The translations under genes and the position numbers were made by a program. From assembly GCA_905479105.1 (NCBI GenBank), contig CAJQLE010000001.1:547628-611627 (forward strand): DNA of 64,000 nucleotides, given 5' to 3'. This DNA comes from an uncultured Flavobacteriales bacterium. Lineage in GTDB: Bacteria; Bacteroidota; Bacteroidia; Flavobacteriales_G; Salibacteraceae. The notes beneath the pieces are model-generated. The model was not told the origin of the DNA, searched no databases, and worked only from the letters and a program-made list of their open reading frames with translations. Shown here piece after piece: positions 23,742 to 32,988 of this stretch (position 1 is its first letter; every line of letters starts with the position of its first letter).

Positions 23742-26700
23742 TAGTTCGTAGAAATTATTCCCCCATCTAAAAGGGCTGGTTCTGTAATTGTATCATTCGC
23801 TGATTCAGTGCATCCTGTATTATCAATTACAGTAACTGAATATATACCCGCACTTACGTTTGTAATATCCTCTGTGGCCTGGCCGCTATTCCAATTAAAA
23901 CTCAAAGGGGCGACACCGCCAGTTACTGTTAAGTCTATTGCACCATCACTATTTCCAGTGCATGAAACTGCTGTTGCAGTTGTGCTAAGGGAAAGTGTAT
24001 TACCGGTAATGGTCAAATTCAGTGTTGCTACTGAATCACAACCTGATGCATTTGTAAGAGTCGTGGTGTAGGTTCCTGAAGTTGTATAAGCAGTGCTATT
24101 AGCAGGCCAAGTATACGCAGCACACGCTGTGATCGTTTCTGATCCCGAATTGCTATTGTTTATGGTAAGGTTTAGAGTAACAACAGAGTCGCAACCACCT
24201 GTGCTTGTAACAGTAGTAACATATGACCCCGAAACCGTGTAAGCACTGCTATTGAGCGGCCACGTGTATGTGTCGCACTCGACCACCGTCTCAGAGCTAG
24301 AGAGGCCGCTTGTAATGGTGAGATTCAATGTAGCAATAGAGTCACAACCAGAGGCATTCGTCAATGTGTCCACATATGAACCTGATGCCGTGTAGGTCTG
24401 CCCATTCGTTGCCCAAGTATATGTATCGCAAGCAGTAACAGCCTCTGAACCTGAATTGCCGCTATTTATAGTTAAGTTTAAGGTGACGATGGAATCACAA
24501 CCGGCAGCCGAAATGTTGGAGTCTATGAAATTACCGCCTGAACTATAGGTTAACCCTGTGTTGTTCCACAAATAGCTATCGCAGGCCGTTACAGGAATAC
24601 TTGTATTTATTACTGAGCAAGGTGCGTCAATGACCACATCATCAATGTAAAGCAACCATTCGTCCGTGGTATTAGAATAAATAGAAACATAAATCGCTTG
24701 GCCATCGAAAGCAGACAAGTCGTAAGAATAGTCTGTGTAGCTTCCTGTTGATGGAAATATATCTTGGGCAATGATATTCGTGAAATTAACTGCGGCATTT
24801 CCTGATGTTGAAACATAAACATCAAAGTCTTCGGGATATGCTAAGCTCTGGTTTTTAGCAGAAAAACTGAATCGGTTTGAAACTCCATTGGTTACTGTAA
24901 ATTGAGGTGTAACCAGATGATCGTCATGTGCTGCAGGACTAAAGGTAATGTTCGCGCTAAACCCTCCGCCTACACCTTGACCAGAAGTCAAGACCCAAGT
25001 GTTAGCATCGCCACCATTAATTACTGTCCAGCAAGGAGATCCTGCCTCAAAATCCATGGTATAGGGAAATGCAGTAATAGGTCCGCACACTGTTGAGAAA
25101 GAATAAGGGCCTGCCCAAGCACTAGTGGAACCCGCACCGCAATCGGCCTGAACATAAAAATCATATGTAAATCCGGTAGCTAGGCCCGAAAGACTGTAGG
25201 GGTTGGAAGTTGTAGCTACTGAAGTGCCCGTGCCTTGCGTAAAACCAGATAAGCCATACTCTATATTCCAAGCCGTTTCAGTTGCCCCAGCTGTCCAAGA
25301 AAGATCTGCAGTGCTGGAGCCAATATTAGTGGCTGCTACACTTGTAGGATAAGAACATGCAGAACTCAAGTAGGAAGATGAAAACAAGCCTCTACCGTGG
25401 GTGGAGGCAATAACTTCTGAGTCACTAGTGCGCGTTTGAAGCATATCTACACGAACATTAGCTAAGCCTGAGTTGGATGGAATCCATGTTGGACTAACGC
25501 TTAGAAAATTATTGGTTGACCAGACTCCAACCTCGGTTGCTAAAATCACTTCATTGCTGTCCGTTGGATTCATAAGCGACCATCTCACGGGCATGTCCGG
25601 CAAGTTTCCTTCTTTCGAAGTCCAGGTTGTCCCTCCGTTTGACGTATACCAAACACTATTAACTCCGTAATTAAAGAATGTTACGACGATTTCATCTTCT
25701 GACGCTCCAAATTCTACAGAAGAAATTGTTGCGTTTGGAAACGATGCTCCAGCAATATTGACTACTGTAGGGCTCACTCCAATATTGGCGCTAGTAACCT
25801 TATATAAATTACCACCACCTGTTCCAATAAACAGTTTCGTTGAGATGGTAGTGTATGGCGATACTTTAATGTGAGTGGCTTTTGAGAACATGCCACTAAT
25901 AGTAACCGTAGAAGTGATGGGCGAGGTCCCTATTCCGCTTATTCGATAAATTGAATTAACGTCTTTGCAAGAATAAAGTATGTTCTGATTATCATCATAA
26001 TCTGCAGGATTGATAAAAGAACCAGTAGTTTGATCTGCAATTAAAGTTGTTCCGAATGATGCTCCACCGTTGGAGGAATAATAAAAACTATTGAAAACAT
26101 AGGATGCAATAGCTTGATTACCATTTGTTTGGTCAATAAAACAAAATGCTCCGTCACCACCAAATACCTGAGATGTGGAGTTAACACCAATAGAAGTATA
26201 ACGCTGCGTGCCGTTATCTTGTGCGCCAGCCAAAAACACATTAGAACCAGTCGTTGGGTTCATGGCGCAAGCGTAGTATTGAGTGACATTGTAATATGAA
26301 ACTTGGTGTGAAATAGCGCTCGGTGAACTAACCGCGGTAGATAATGAAGATGCGTAATAAACCCCACCATCATTGCCAATTACAGCCTCATTCGCTGCTC
26401 CTGGTCTAAATACGAATGCATGTTGGTCTGCATGAACCAGCGGACATGATAAAGCTGCTAGGTTATTATTATTGCTCCATTTCGAGATTTGCGACCAAGT
26501 TAACCCAGCATTCGAAGATCTAAATAGATCTATTCCGCCAACATATAATGTGTTAGCATCAGTCGGGTCAACTTCGCAGACAAGATCGTACCACGCTTGA
26601 CCTCTGGTAAAGTCAGTATTGGGAATTCCGTTATCGACATCCGCGGGTTCAGTTATAGTCATCGATGACGATGAACTTGTCCATGCCGTTCCAGCATTCG

Positions 26701-27823
26701 TGGTTTTAATAACTTCATCTACTGCGCTGGAAGCTTCAACTACAGCATAAACTACATTGCTGTTACTTGGTGCGCAAGCAATCTCAACCCGCCTATTTGA
26801 TCCTCTAACGGTTGATACAGTCCAGGTCGTTCCATTATCAGAATACAAAATCGTACCACCTCCATTACCATAGGAATTGGCTCTTGTTCCGACCCAAATG
26901 CGATTGTTTGCAGCTATTTCAATATCGGCTGGCGCATAGAAGCTATTGGCCACTCCTGTTGTAGGCATTACTTGTGTGAATGTTGTACCGCCATTTGTAG
27001 AGCGAAACATACCTTGTGAGGTGTTAGCAAATCCTTGCCAAGCACCTTGATAGTACATTTGACTAGTTCCAACGTACAATGCGCTGACCCCACTCTCGTC
27101 TCTTACAACAAGGTCGTTCACATAATAATAATCATCTGTAGCAGAAAGTTGGGTAAAAGACGTTCCTCCGTTTGTGCTTTTCCAAACACCGGCTCCACGA
27201 CTGCTTCCTGTTCCAAAACCTTCTCCAGTTCCTACATAAATGATTTGACTGTTATTTGGATCAAACGCTATTGTAGTAACCGCAAGATTGTCCCAAAAAT
27301 CATTTACAGCTATCCACTGTGATGCCGCATTTGTAATGTCAGAATTATACCACAATCCACCCGTAACACCACCAGCCCAGACTTTTTTATTGGTTAGGTC
27401 GTTTGGGTCAAACACAATAGCCCTTGTTCTGCCACCGACATTGTTTGGGCCACGTTCAATCCAAGGAATGGTAACAGACCCTGGGATTCCCGCTTGGCTT
27501 GCTTGATAAGCATCTACTGCATTGTGTGCATTAATAAGCCGTTCGTTAGCTGGCCTTCCCAACACGGGGTCCATCGTTCTTAAAAAATCCTGCTCCCATC
27601 CCAAGTCTGGGCGATCTTCTTTCGGAATTGCTTTTAACTCTTCCTTGGTGTAATGTTTTCGTTTCGAAAATGGATGATTCTCTAAATACTGCTCATACTT
27701 TGCCCTGTTAGCGGGATCAGTCGCGTCAAAATCAGGCGTAATTACAACTGAAGGTCTTTGCGCAAAAAGCGAAAAACTTTGAATGAATATGGCAAGAAAT
27801 AGTATCGATTTACGACACATCAT
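23741..27823 (-). CDS. Large secreted BNR/VPS10-like multi-domain protein, first of the adhesin operon
   Basis: A 1360-residue protein with signal peptide (ending LFAQ, residue 22) and a charged N-terminal segment (residues 23-100). Residues ~100-820 contain many Asp-box-like blades: STNGGTSFT, GTGEGFGTGS, SNGGASF, YTSNGGTTW, and ATHGRGLF, a sortilin/glycosidase-like propeller fold. A fibronectin type III domain follows near 830-905 (TADLSWTAGATETAWNIEYG), then a choice-of-anchor/MAM-like beta-sandwich (FPYTMDFEAGSPCW) to about 1065. Four ~50-residue TACDxYxW modules and one SprB module complete it. It ends at EPALLDGGIISTN without a sorting tail. Its stop overlaps the next gene start in TAATG. 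Function is probably adhesion or glycan binding; no catalytic residue can be assigned. Confidence 0.8.
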   Translation of the reverse strand: MMCRKSILFLAIFIQSFSLFAQRPSVVITPDFDATDPANRAKYEQYLENHPFSKRKHYTKEELKAIPKEDRPDLGWEQDFLRTMDPVLGRPANERLINAHNAVDAYQASQAGIPGSVTIPWIERGPNNVGGRTRAIVFDPNDLTNKKVWAGGVTGGLWYNSDITNAASQWIAVNDFWDNLAVTTIAFDPNNSQIIYVGTGEGFGTGSSRGAGVWKSTNGGTSFTQLSATDDYYYVNDLVVRDESGVSALYVGTSQMYYQGAWQGFANTSQGMFRSTNGGTTFTQVMPTTGVANSFYAPADIEIAANNRIWVGTRANSYGNGGGTILYSDNGTTWTVSTVRGSNRRVEIACAPSNSNVVYAVVEASSAVDEVIKTTNAGTAWTSSSSSMTITEPADVDNGIPNTDFTRGQAWYDLVCEVDPTDANTLYVGGIDLFRSSNAGLTWSQISKWSNNNNLAALSCPLVHADQHAFVFRPGAANEAVIGNDGGVYYASSLSTAVSSPSAISHQVSYYNVTQYYACAMNPTTGSNVFLAGAQDNGTQRYTSIGVNSTSQVFGGDGAFCFIDQTNGNQAIASYVFNSFYYSSNGGASFGTTLIADQTTGSFINPADYDDNQNILYSCKDVNSIYRISGIGTSPITSTVTISGMFSKATHIKVSPYTTISTKLFIGTGGGNLYKVTSANIGVSPTVVNIAGASFPNATISSVEFGASEDEIVVTFFNYGVNSVWYTSNGGTTWTSKEGNLPDMPVRWSLMNPTDSNEVILATEVGVWSTNNFLSVSPTWIPSNSGLANVRVDMLQTRTSDSEVIASTHGRGLFSSSYLSSACSYPTSVAATNIGSSTADLSWTAGATETAWNIEYGLSGFTQGTGTSVATTSNPYSLSGLATGFTYDFYVQADCGAGSTSAWAGPYSFSTVCGPITAFPYTMDFEAGSPCWTVINGGDANTWVLTSGQGVGGGFSANITFSPAAHDDHLVTPQFTVTNGVSNRFSFSAKNQSLAYPEDFDVYVSTSGNAAVNFTNIIAQDIFPSTGSYTDYSYDLSAFDGQAIYVSIYSNTTDEWLLYIDDVVIDAPCSVINTSIPVTACDSYLWNNTGLTYSSGGNFIDSNISAAGCDSIVTLNLTINSGNSGSEAVTACDTYTWATNGQTYTASGSYVDTLTNASGCDSIATLNLTITSGLSSSETVVECDTYTWPLNSSAYTVSGSYVTTVTSTGGCDSVVTLNLTINNSNSGSETITACAAYTWPANSTAYTTSGTYTTTLTNASGCDSVATLNLTITGNTLSLSTTATAVSCTGNSDGAIDLTVTGGVAPLSFNWNSGQATEDITNVSAGIYSVTVIDNTGCTESANDTITEPALLDGGIISTN
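23999..24602 (-). repeat. Four tandem ~150-nt TACDxYxW modules
   Basis: Four ~50-residue units each begin with xACDxYxW, carry SG(S/T/N)Y/F in the middle and end GCDSxxTLNLTI. The fourth has Ala in place of the Asp (TACAAYTW). Modules of this kind recur in Bacteroidota secreted proteins. Confidence 0.8.
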
Positions 27824-27841
27824 CAGGCTTGGTGTTTGGTT

Positions 27842-27858
27842 AGCTAGCGCTGCTAGCT
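27842..27858. promoter_or_regulatory. Perfect inverted repeat AGCTAGC-GCT-GCTAGCT upstream of the adhesin operon
   Basis: Seven-base perfect arms around a 3-nt centre, located 19 nt before the ATG of the 1360-residue protein and inside the 66-nt gap after the lipoprotein gene. It could be an operator or a short mRNA hairpin in the leader. There is no T-run after it, so it does not look like an intrinsic terminator. Confidence 0.35.
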
Positions 27859-27889
27859 CTCAATTTCAACGAATGACTGTAAAAAACAT

Positions 27890-28510
27890 TTAACTCCAGT
27901 TGACAAACTTAGCCAAATATTCTAGAGCAAGCGAATTGCAGATCAATCTAATTCCGCCTATTCGCAGCACAAATTTTACCTCTTCTTTGGTGGGTTGAAT
28001 AGTTACCCAGTTTGATGGATAGTCTCTCTCATTAAATACCACCTTACCATAAGAAGAAATGAGTTCCTTTCCTTCTTCAAAATAGAGTTTATAAGCTCTT
28101 TTGTCAACAACGTCTCCCTCTTGATTCAACCATAGCACTTCACTTTCATCAAAAAACAGCTCTCCTTTATCGTCCAAAAAGCGCTGATGTGTTTCTCTTC
28201 TAAATCCATTGCTCAAGAATGCGTAAATCAAGGAGGTGTCTCGTCCTGATAATTTAAACCGCACATTTCCCTTTATTCCATTGCTATCAATATCATAATC
28301 AGACTCAAATAAGCTTTGGTTGTTTTCAATGATTGATCGGACATCATCCAAAGAAGCCTCAAGCGGTTCTAATAAATACTGGCGGTCTTCCGTGGGAAGG
28401 TTGCGAATAATTTGTTTTTGCTTTTGTGGAACACCATTACCCATCGGCTCACAAGAAACCAATGAAATTGACACAAGTACAAAAATTCCAATGCTGTAAT
28501 TTTTCATCAC
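27890..28510 (-). CDS. Lipoprotein of unknown function coupled to asd
   Basis: A 206-residue lipoprotein: the signal ends SLVSC, so Cys20 is the lipidated residue. The mature part begins with basic and glutamine-rich residues (PQKQKQIIRN) and is otherwise a mixed polar sequence (NVRFKLSGRDTSL, ELFFDESEVLWLN) without a family I recognise. Its ATG overlaps the TGA of the asd gene (ATGA at 28507-28510), indicating coupled expression with an amino-acid-biosynthesis gene, which may be only an accident of packing. Confidence 0.7.
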   Translation of the reverse strand: MMKNYSIGIFVLVSISLVSCEPMGNGVPQKQKQIIRNLPTEDRQYLLEPLEASLDDVRSIIENNQSLFESDYDIDSNGIKGNVRFKLSGRDTSLIYAFLSNGFRRETHQRFLDDKGELFFDESEVLWLNQEGDVVDKRAYKLYFEEGKELISSYGKVVFNERDYPSNWVTIQPTKEEVKFVLRIGGIRLICNSLALEYLAKFVNWS

Positions 28511-29487
28511 AAATCCTTCACAATTTCCGCAATTTGTATTGCATTTGTCGCGGCACCCTTGCGTAAGTTATCCGCCACAATCCACATGTTTAAAGCATTA
28601 GGTCTTGAGGTATCACGTCTTATTCTACCTACAAAAACAGCGTCTTTACCTTCTGCATATAATGGCATCGGATACGTATTTGTTTCAGGAAAGTCTTGCA
28701 TCACGATACCGGGTGTGCCTCCAATTATTTTTCTGATGGCTGAAAGTTCGAAAGGCTTCTTAGTCTCAACATTCACTGCTTCACTATGACCGCCCTTCAC
28801 AGGAACACGGACGACCGTTGCTGTAATTTGAATGCTGTCATCACCCAAAATCTTTCGCGTTTCGTGCACCAACTTCATCTCTTCACTGGTGTTTCCGTCC
28901 TCATCAAAATCACCCCCATGAGGCAAACAATTCATATCTATAGGATAAGGATAAGCCATCTCGCCCTTTTTACCTTGGCGTTCATTTTGCAATTGCTCGA
29001 TCGCTTTTACTCCCGTTCCGGATACGCTTTGATAGGTCGAAATAACCAATCGTTCGATGCCATACTGGGCATGAATTTGTTTGAGCGCAAGCACCATTTG
29101 AGTGGTACTGCAATTTGGATTGGCAATGATCTTGTCCTCCTTCGTTATAAGGTGGCCATTGATTTCAGGAACGATCAATTTTTTGTCTTCCAGCATTCTC
29201 CAAGCGGAAGAATTGTCTATGACCGTTGTTCCCACTTGCGCAAACTTGGGTGCCCATTCAAGACTGATAGAACCACCAGCTGAAAAAATAGCAATGTCTG
29301 GCTTCAATGAAAGCGCTTGAGCCAATCCTATAACCTTATGAGAGATTCCTCCAAACATGATCTCCTGACCAACTGAGTTTTCACTGGCCACTAGATATAG
29401 AGCTGAAATCGGAAAACTCCGTTCAGCTAAAACCTTCAACATCACTTGGCCTACCATTCCAGTGGCCCCAACAACAGCTATCCTCAT
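28507..29487 (-). CDS. asd: Aspartate-semialdehyde dehydrogenase
   Basis: A 326-residue enzyme that reduces aspartyl phosphate to aspartate semialdehyde with NADPH, the branch step towards lysine, diaminopimelate, threonine and methionine. The N-terminus is the nucleotide-binding GATGMVGQV; the active-site cysteine sits in NPNCSTTQ; later STYQSVSGTG and the substrate-binding VRVPVKGGHSEAVN are present. Length matches the family. The gene is preceded by a short gap to the divergent lamin-tail gene and is followed by a lipoprotein gene with a 4-nt overlap. Confidence 0.96.
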   Translation of the reverse strand: MRIAVVGATGMVGQVMLKVLAERSFPISALYLVASENSVGQEIMFGGISHKVIGLAQALSLKPDIAIFSAGGSISLEWAPKFAQVGTTVIDNSSAWRMLEDKKLIVPEINGHLITKEDKIIANPNCSTTQMVLALKQIHAQYGIERLVISTYQSVSGTGVKAIEQLQNERQGKKGEMAYPYPIDMNCLPHGGDFDEDGNTSEEMKLVHETRKILGDDSIQITATVVRVPVKGGHSEAVNVETKKPFELSAIRKIIGGTPGIVMQDFPETNTYPMPLYAEGKDAVFVGRIRRDTSRPNALNMWIVADNLRKGAATNAIQIAEIVKDL

Positions 29488-29529
29488 GATTTTAACGCTA
29501 ACTTAATTCGCGCTCAAAAATAGGATAAT

Positions 29530-29537
29530 TACATTTG
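29530..29537 (+). promoter_or_regulatory. -7 promoter box TACATTTG for the 1113-residue lamin-tail protein
   Basis: Perfect TAnnTTTG match, 25 nt before the TTG start at 29563. No TTG element is apparent 19-20 nt further up. Confidence 0.45.
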
Positions 29538-29562
29538 TTTAAATCCCTCTAAACTGCGGTCA

Positions 29563-32500
29563 TTGAAGCGATTATTAACTCTTCTTCTTTTGTTTCCTCT
29601 GACCGTTTTTAGTCAGTTGTCCGATTCTTTTACTGACGGTGATTTTACTAATAACCCCGCATGGCTGGGCGAACAGGCGAACTTTGAAGTTGACCTCAAC
29701 AATCAATTACACCTCAACGCTCCTGCTGTAACCGATACATCTTATCTCTATACTTCATCCGTTGCGATAGACACCGCAAGCTGGGAGTGCTACGTTCGCC
29801 TAGAGTTCAACCCTTCTGCAAGCAATAAGGCTAGAATTTATTTGGTAAGCGATCAAAGTGATTTGGAGGGTGCGCTCAATGGTTATTTCATACAACTCGG
29901 CAACACAGATGATGAGGTAAGTCTTTACCGACAAACCGGAATGACCATCACCGAAATCATTGACGGAGCAGACGATTTATTGAACGAGTCTAATGTTGAG
30001 GTTCTTGTAAAAGCAACGCGAGATACAGATGGTAACTGGGAATTGCTAGCAGATACAAGCTTGAATTATACGTTCGTTTCACAAGGAAATGTGCAAGACA
30101 CCACTCATCAAGCCTCTCAATATTTTGGTGTGCTATGTCAGTATACCAGCACCCGGTCTGATAAATTCTATTTCGATGACTTTATAATAACTGGTAATGC
30201 TTACCTCGATAATGAGTCACCTGAAGTTCTAAGCGCAATGGCGACTTCAGCAAACACACTGAACGTCACTTTCAATGAACCTTTAGATCAAACCAGTGCA
30301 GAAACATTGGCCAATTATTCTGTAAGCAATGGACTGGGTTCACCAAGCCTGGCAGTGCTGTCATCACCAACATCGGTAGACATGACCTTCAGCTCCACCT
30401 TCACTATTGGAACAAACCTCGTTCTTACGATAGACCAAGTTGCTGATGTAAGCGGAAACGCCCTATCAAACGTCCAGACTGCATTTATCTATTATGAATT
30501 CAGCACTCCTGGATACCGCGACATTGTGATCAATGAAATCATGGCTGATCCGACACCTTCCTTTGGTTTACCAGAGTTTGAATTCGTTGAATTATTCAAT
30601 CCTACAAACCTCTATTTCGACCTGTCTAACCTTTCCTTTTCTGACGCTTCCAGCTCAGGCATGGTGAGCTCTTTTGAAGTGCTAAGTCCAGGGGAATATG
30701 TGATATTATGTGATGAAGAAGATACCGCTTCTTTTAACGCACTTGGGCGTACCATCGGGCTTTCCTCTTTACCCGCACTTAACAATTCTGGCGATGATAT
30801 TTCAATCATAATTGACAGCTTGGTCATTGACCAGCTCTCCTATAGTGATACTTGGTACAATGATTCCGAAAAAGCAAATGGTGGTTATTCATTAGAATTA
30901 GTCAATCCAGAAACTCCATGTAGCGGAAAGAATAATTGGACTGCCTCATTCAATTCAAATGGAGGAACACCCGGACAGCAAAACAGTGTGTATGATGTTG
31001 AGCCAGACATTACCGCTCCTATAGCAACAGAAGTATCAATCATTAGCCTTTCAGAGATTCAAGTCGTTTTTGATGAGGTCATGGACAGCGCATCTCTAGT
31101 CAACGGAAGTTACACTATAGATAATGGCATTATCATTCAGTCTGTTCTGCCCGATGCTTTTTTTGAATCCGTTTCATTGACCCTATCTGCAAACCTGGAT
31201 TCAAGTATTATCTATACGCTCATCATTTCTGGCCAGAGTGATTGTGTGGGCAATGCCTTGATCAGCGACTCGTTTGAGATTGGAATCGGATCAAGCCCCG
31301 CTCCATATGATCTTATCATTAATGAGATTTATCCTACACTGTCTGAGTCATCGCCTTTACCTAATGCAGAATACATTGAAATTTACAATAGAAGCGCTAA
31401 GCTCATCTCCACTGAAGGTTTGCGCATTTCAGATGCTTCGAGTTCTTCATCACTGATCAATGGATCAATCCTGCCAGGAGAATATATCATCGTTTGTGAT
31501 GATAACAACGCCTCCTTATTTACTGCCTTCGGAAAGGTGATTCCTTGTTCGTCTTTGCCCAGTTTAAACAACTCTGGTGATGCAATTTCTATTGAACTTG
31601 GTAATCGAATAGTTGATCAGATAAACTACTCTGAAAGCTGGTATGTTGATGCTGAGAAATCAAATGGCGGTTGGAGTTTAGAGCGCGTTAATCCCAATGA
31701 TGTATGCGGATCATCATCAAACTGGAGAGAAAGTGACGCACAAACTGGAGGAACACCTGGCGAAGAAAATTCAATCTTTGTAGACGGTCCGGCTCCAGAG
31801 CTGGAGATTGTTTCTGCTCTGTTTACAAGTAAAACGAGCATTGAACTCAACTTTAATGGCCGCCTTGATACTCTCAGCAATCTATCCACAAAGATCAATA
31901 ACGATCAATATCAAGTGCTTTTTTACGCGCTTTCTGACATCGGCATAATCAATGCGGATAATGAGTTCGAAGGAGTAAAAGTTTATTCAATAGAAATAGA
32001 TTCATTAAGTAACTGCGCTGGTATCCTAAGTTATGACTTGAGCTTTGAGGTGTATTTACACGATTCTGGAGATGTTGTCATCAATGAGGTTTTGTCTAAC
32101 CCCCGCGGCTCAGGAAGTGACTTTGTAGAGCTCTATAACATTTCTCAATACGATATTGACCTCAATGGTTGGGCACTGGCTTATTTTGATTCCAATGATA
32201 GCCTTCGCTTCAATGACATATCTAGCACCTCTAAAATCATTGCCTCACAAGACTACATAGCACTTTGTGAAGACAATAACGATGTGATTTCAAACTATCC
32301 ATTCACAGTTGCTCAAAACCTGCACGTCATGAATCTACCGAGCTATTCAAATGGAGAAGGTTCTGTGATTTTGTACGATCAACTGGGCCGACTAATGGAT
32401 CGCTTTGATTATTCTGAGGATTTACACTTTGCCTTGCTCGATGATTTAGATGGTGTTTCATTGGAGCGCTTGAGTCCCTCTCGTGCGAGCGATGACGAAG

Positions 32501-32904
32501 GAAATTGGCATTCAGCCTCTTCTACTAAAAACTATGCAACTCCGGGTTACCGAAACTCCCAAGACTATCAAAATGCAAGTGAAACGGCAGGTGTAGTATT
32601 AAGCAGTGAATTCATTTCCCCTGACAATGATGGATACCAAGATGTGGTAAACATCAATTACAACTTTCCTGCAGCGGGTTATTCTATGACCATTCGCGTT
32701 TTCAATGATCGAGGAATAAAAGTAAAAACAGTAGCAAGCAACCAGCTAATTGGCGCTAATGGAAGCTTTACATGGGACGGCACCAAAGATAATGGCGAAA
32801 AAGCAACGACAGGCATACACATCATTTTGGCGGAAGCCTTTAACCTTAAAAACGAAAAAGAACGGTTTCGTCTTCCCGTTGTTGTGGCATCAAGGCTCAA
32901 TTAG
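29563..32904 (+). CDS. Secreted protein with three lamin-tail domains and a FlgD-like C-terminus
   Basis: A 1113-residue exported protein starting at TTG (MKRLLTLLLLFPL; signal ends VFSQ). An N-terminal jelly-roll-like domain (residues ~20-215) is followed by alternating Ig-like (DNESPEVLSAMATSANTLNV, DITAPIATEVSIISL) and lamin-tail (LTD) domains, the LTDs beginning VINEIMADPTPS, IINEIYPTLSES and VINEVLSNPRGS. The first two LTDs share long conserved strings (SDASSS, PGEYxI, GGYSLELVNP/GGWSLERVNP), implying an internal duplication. The C-terminus is a FlgD-Ig-like domain (SMTIRVFNDRG, FTWDGTKDNGEKATTG) rather than a standard type A T9SS tail; similar tails occur on T9SS cargo. No catalytic domain is recognised. 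Possible role in surface attachment. Confidence 0.8.
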   Translation: MKRLLTLLLLFPLTVFSQLSDSFTDGDFTNNPAWLGEQANFEVDLNNQLHLNAPAVTDTSYLYTSSVAIDTASWECYVRLEFNPSASNKARIYLVSDQSDLEGALNGYFIQLGNTDDEVSLYRQTGMTITEIIDGADDLLNESNVEVLVKATRDTDGNWELLADTSLNYTFVSQGNVQDTTHQASQYFGVLCQYTSTRSDKFYFDDFIITGNAYLDNESPEVLSAMATSANTLNVTFNEPLDQTSAETLANYSVSNGLGSPSLAVLSSPTSVDMTFSSTFTIGTNLVLTIDQVADVSGNALSNVQTAFIYYEFSTPGYRDIVINEIMADPTPSFGLPEFEFVELFNPTNLYFDLSNLSFSDASSSGMVSSFEVLSPGEYVILCDEEDTASFNALGRTIGLSSLPALNNSGDDISIIIDSLVIDQLSYSDTWYNDSEKANGGYSLELVNPETPCSGKNNWTASFNSNGGTPGQQNSVYDVEPDITAPIATEVSIISLSEIQVVFDEVMDSASLVNGSYTIDNGIIIQSVLPDAFFESVSLTLSANLDSSIIYTLIISGQSDCVGNALISDSFEIGIGSSPAPYDLIINEIYPTLSESSPLPNAEYIEIYNRSAKLISTEGLRISDASSSSSLINGSILPGEYIIVCDDNNASLFTAFGKVIPCSSLPSLNNSGDAISIELGNRIVDQINYSESWYVDAEKSNGGWSLERVNPNDVCGSSSNWRESDAQTGGTPGEENSIFVDGPAPELEIVSALFTSKTSIELNFNGRLDTLSNLSTKINNDQYQVLFYALSDIGIINADNEFEGVKVYSIEIDSLSNCAGILSYDLSFEVYLHDSGDVVINEVLSNPRGSGSDFVELYNISQYDIDLNGWALAYFDSNDSLRFNDISSTSKIIASQDYIALCEDNNDVISNYPFTVAQNLHVMNLPSYSNGEGSVILYDQLGRLMDRFDYSEDLHFALLDDLDGVSLERLSPSRASDDEGNWHSASSTKNYATPGYRNSQDYQNASETAGVVLSSEFISPDNDGYQDVVNINYNFPAAGYSMTIRVFNDRGIKVKTVASNQLIGANGSFTWDGTKDNGEKATTGIHIILAEAFNLKNEKERFRLPVVVASRLN

Positions 32905-32960
32905 TTAACTAATAATCAAGTTAATTAATATTTTCTTAATGTTTAATTGGGTAAACTTTT

Positions 32961-32968
32961 CACCTTTG
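32961..32968 (+). promoter_or_regulatory. Possible -7 box CACCTTTG for the 952-residue protein
   Basis: One mismatch to TAnnTTTG, 20 nt before the ATG at 32989. A 12-nt perfect palindrome (TTAGTTAACTAA, 32901-32912) that includes the preceding stop codon lies further upstream. Weak support. Confidence 0.3.
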
Positions 32969-32988
32969 CATAAATAAAAAATTTTGAC

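Noticed and set aside
22026-24602. CRISPR-like tandem repeats
   Set aside because: The repeats are 150-225 nt coding modules in frame within secreted proteins, without short identical repeats and unique spacers.
28786-29283. A 165-residue plus-strand frame
   Set aside because: It lies wholly opposite asd, whose motifs are all intact, and shows no protein-like domain.
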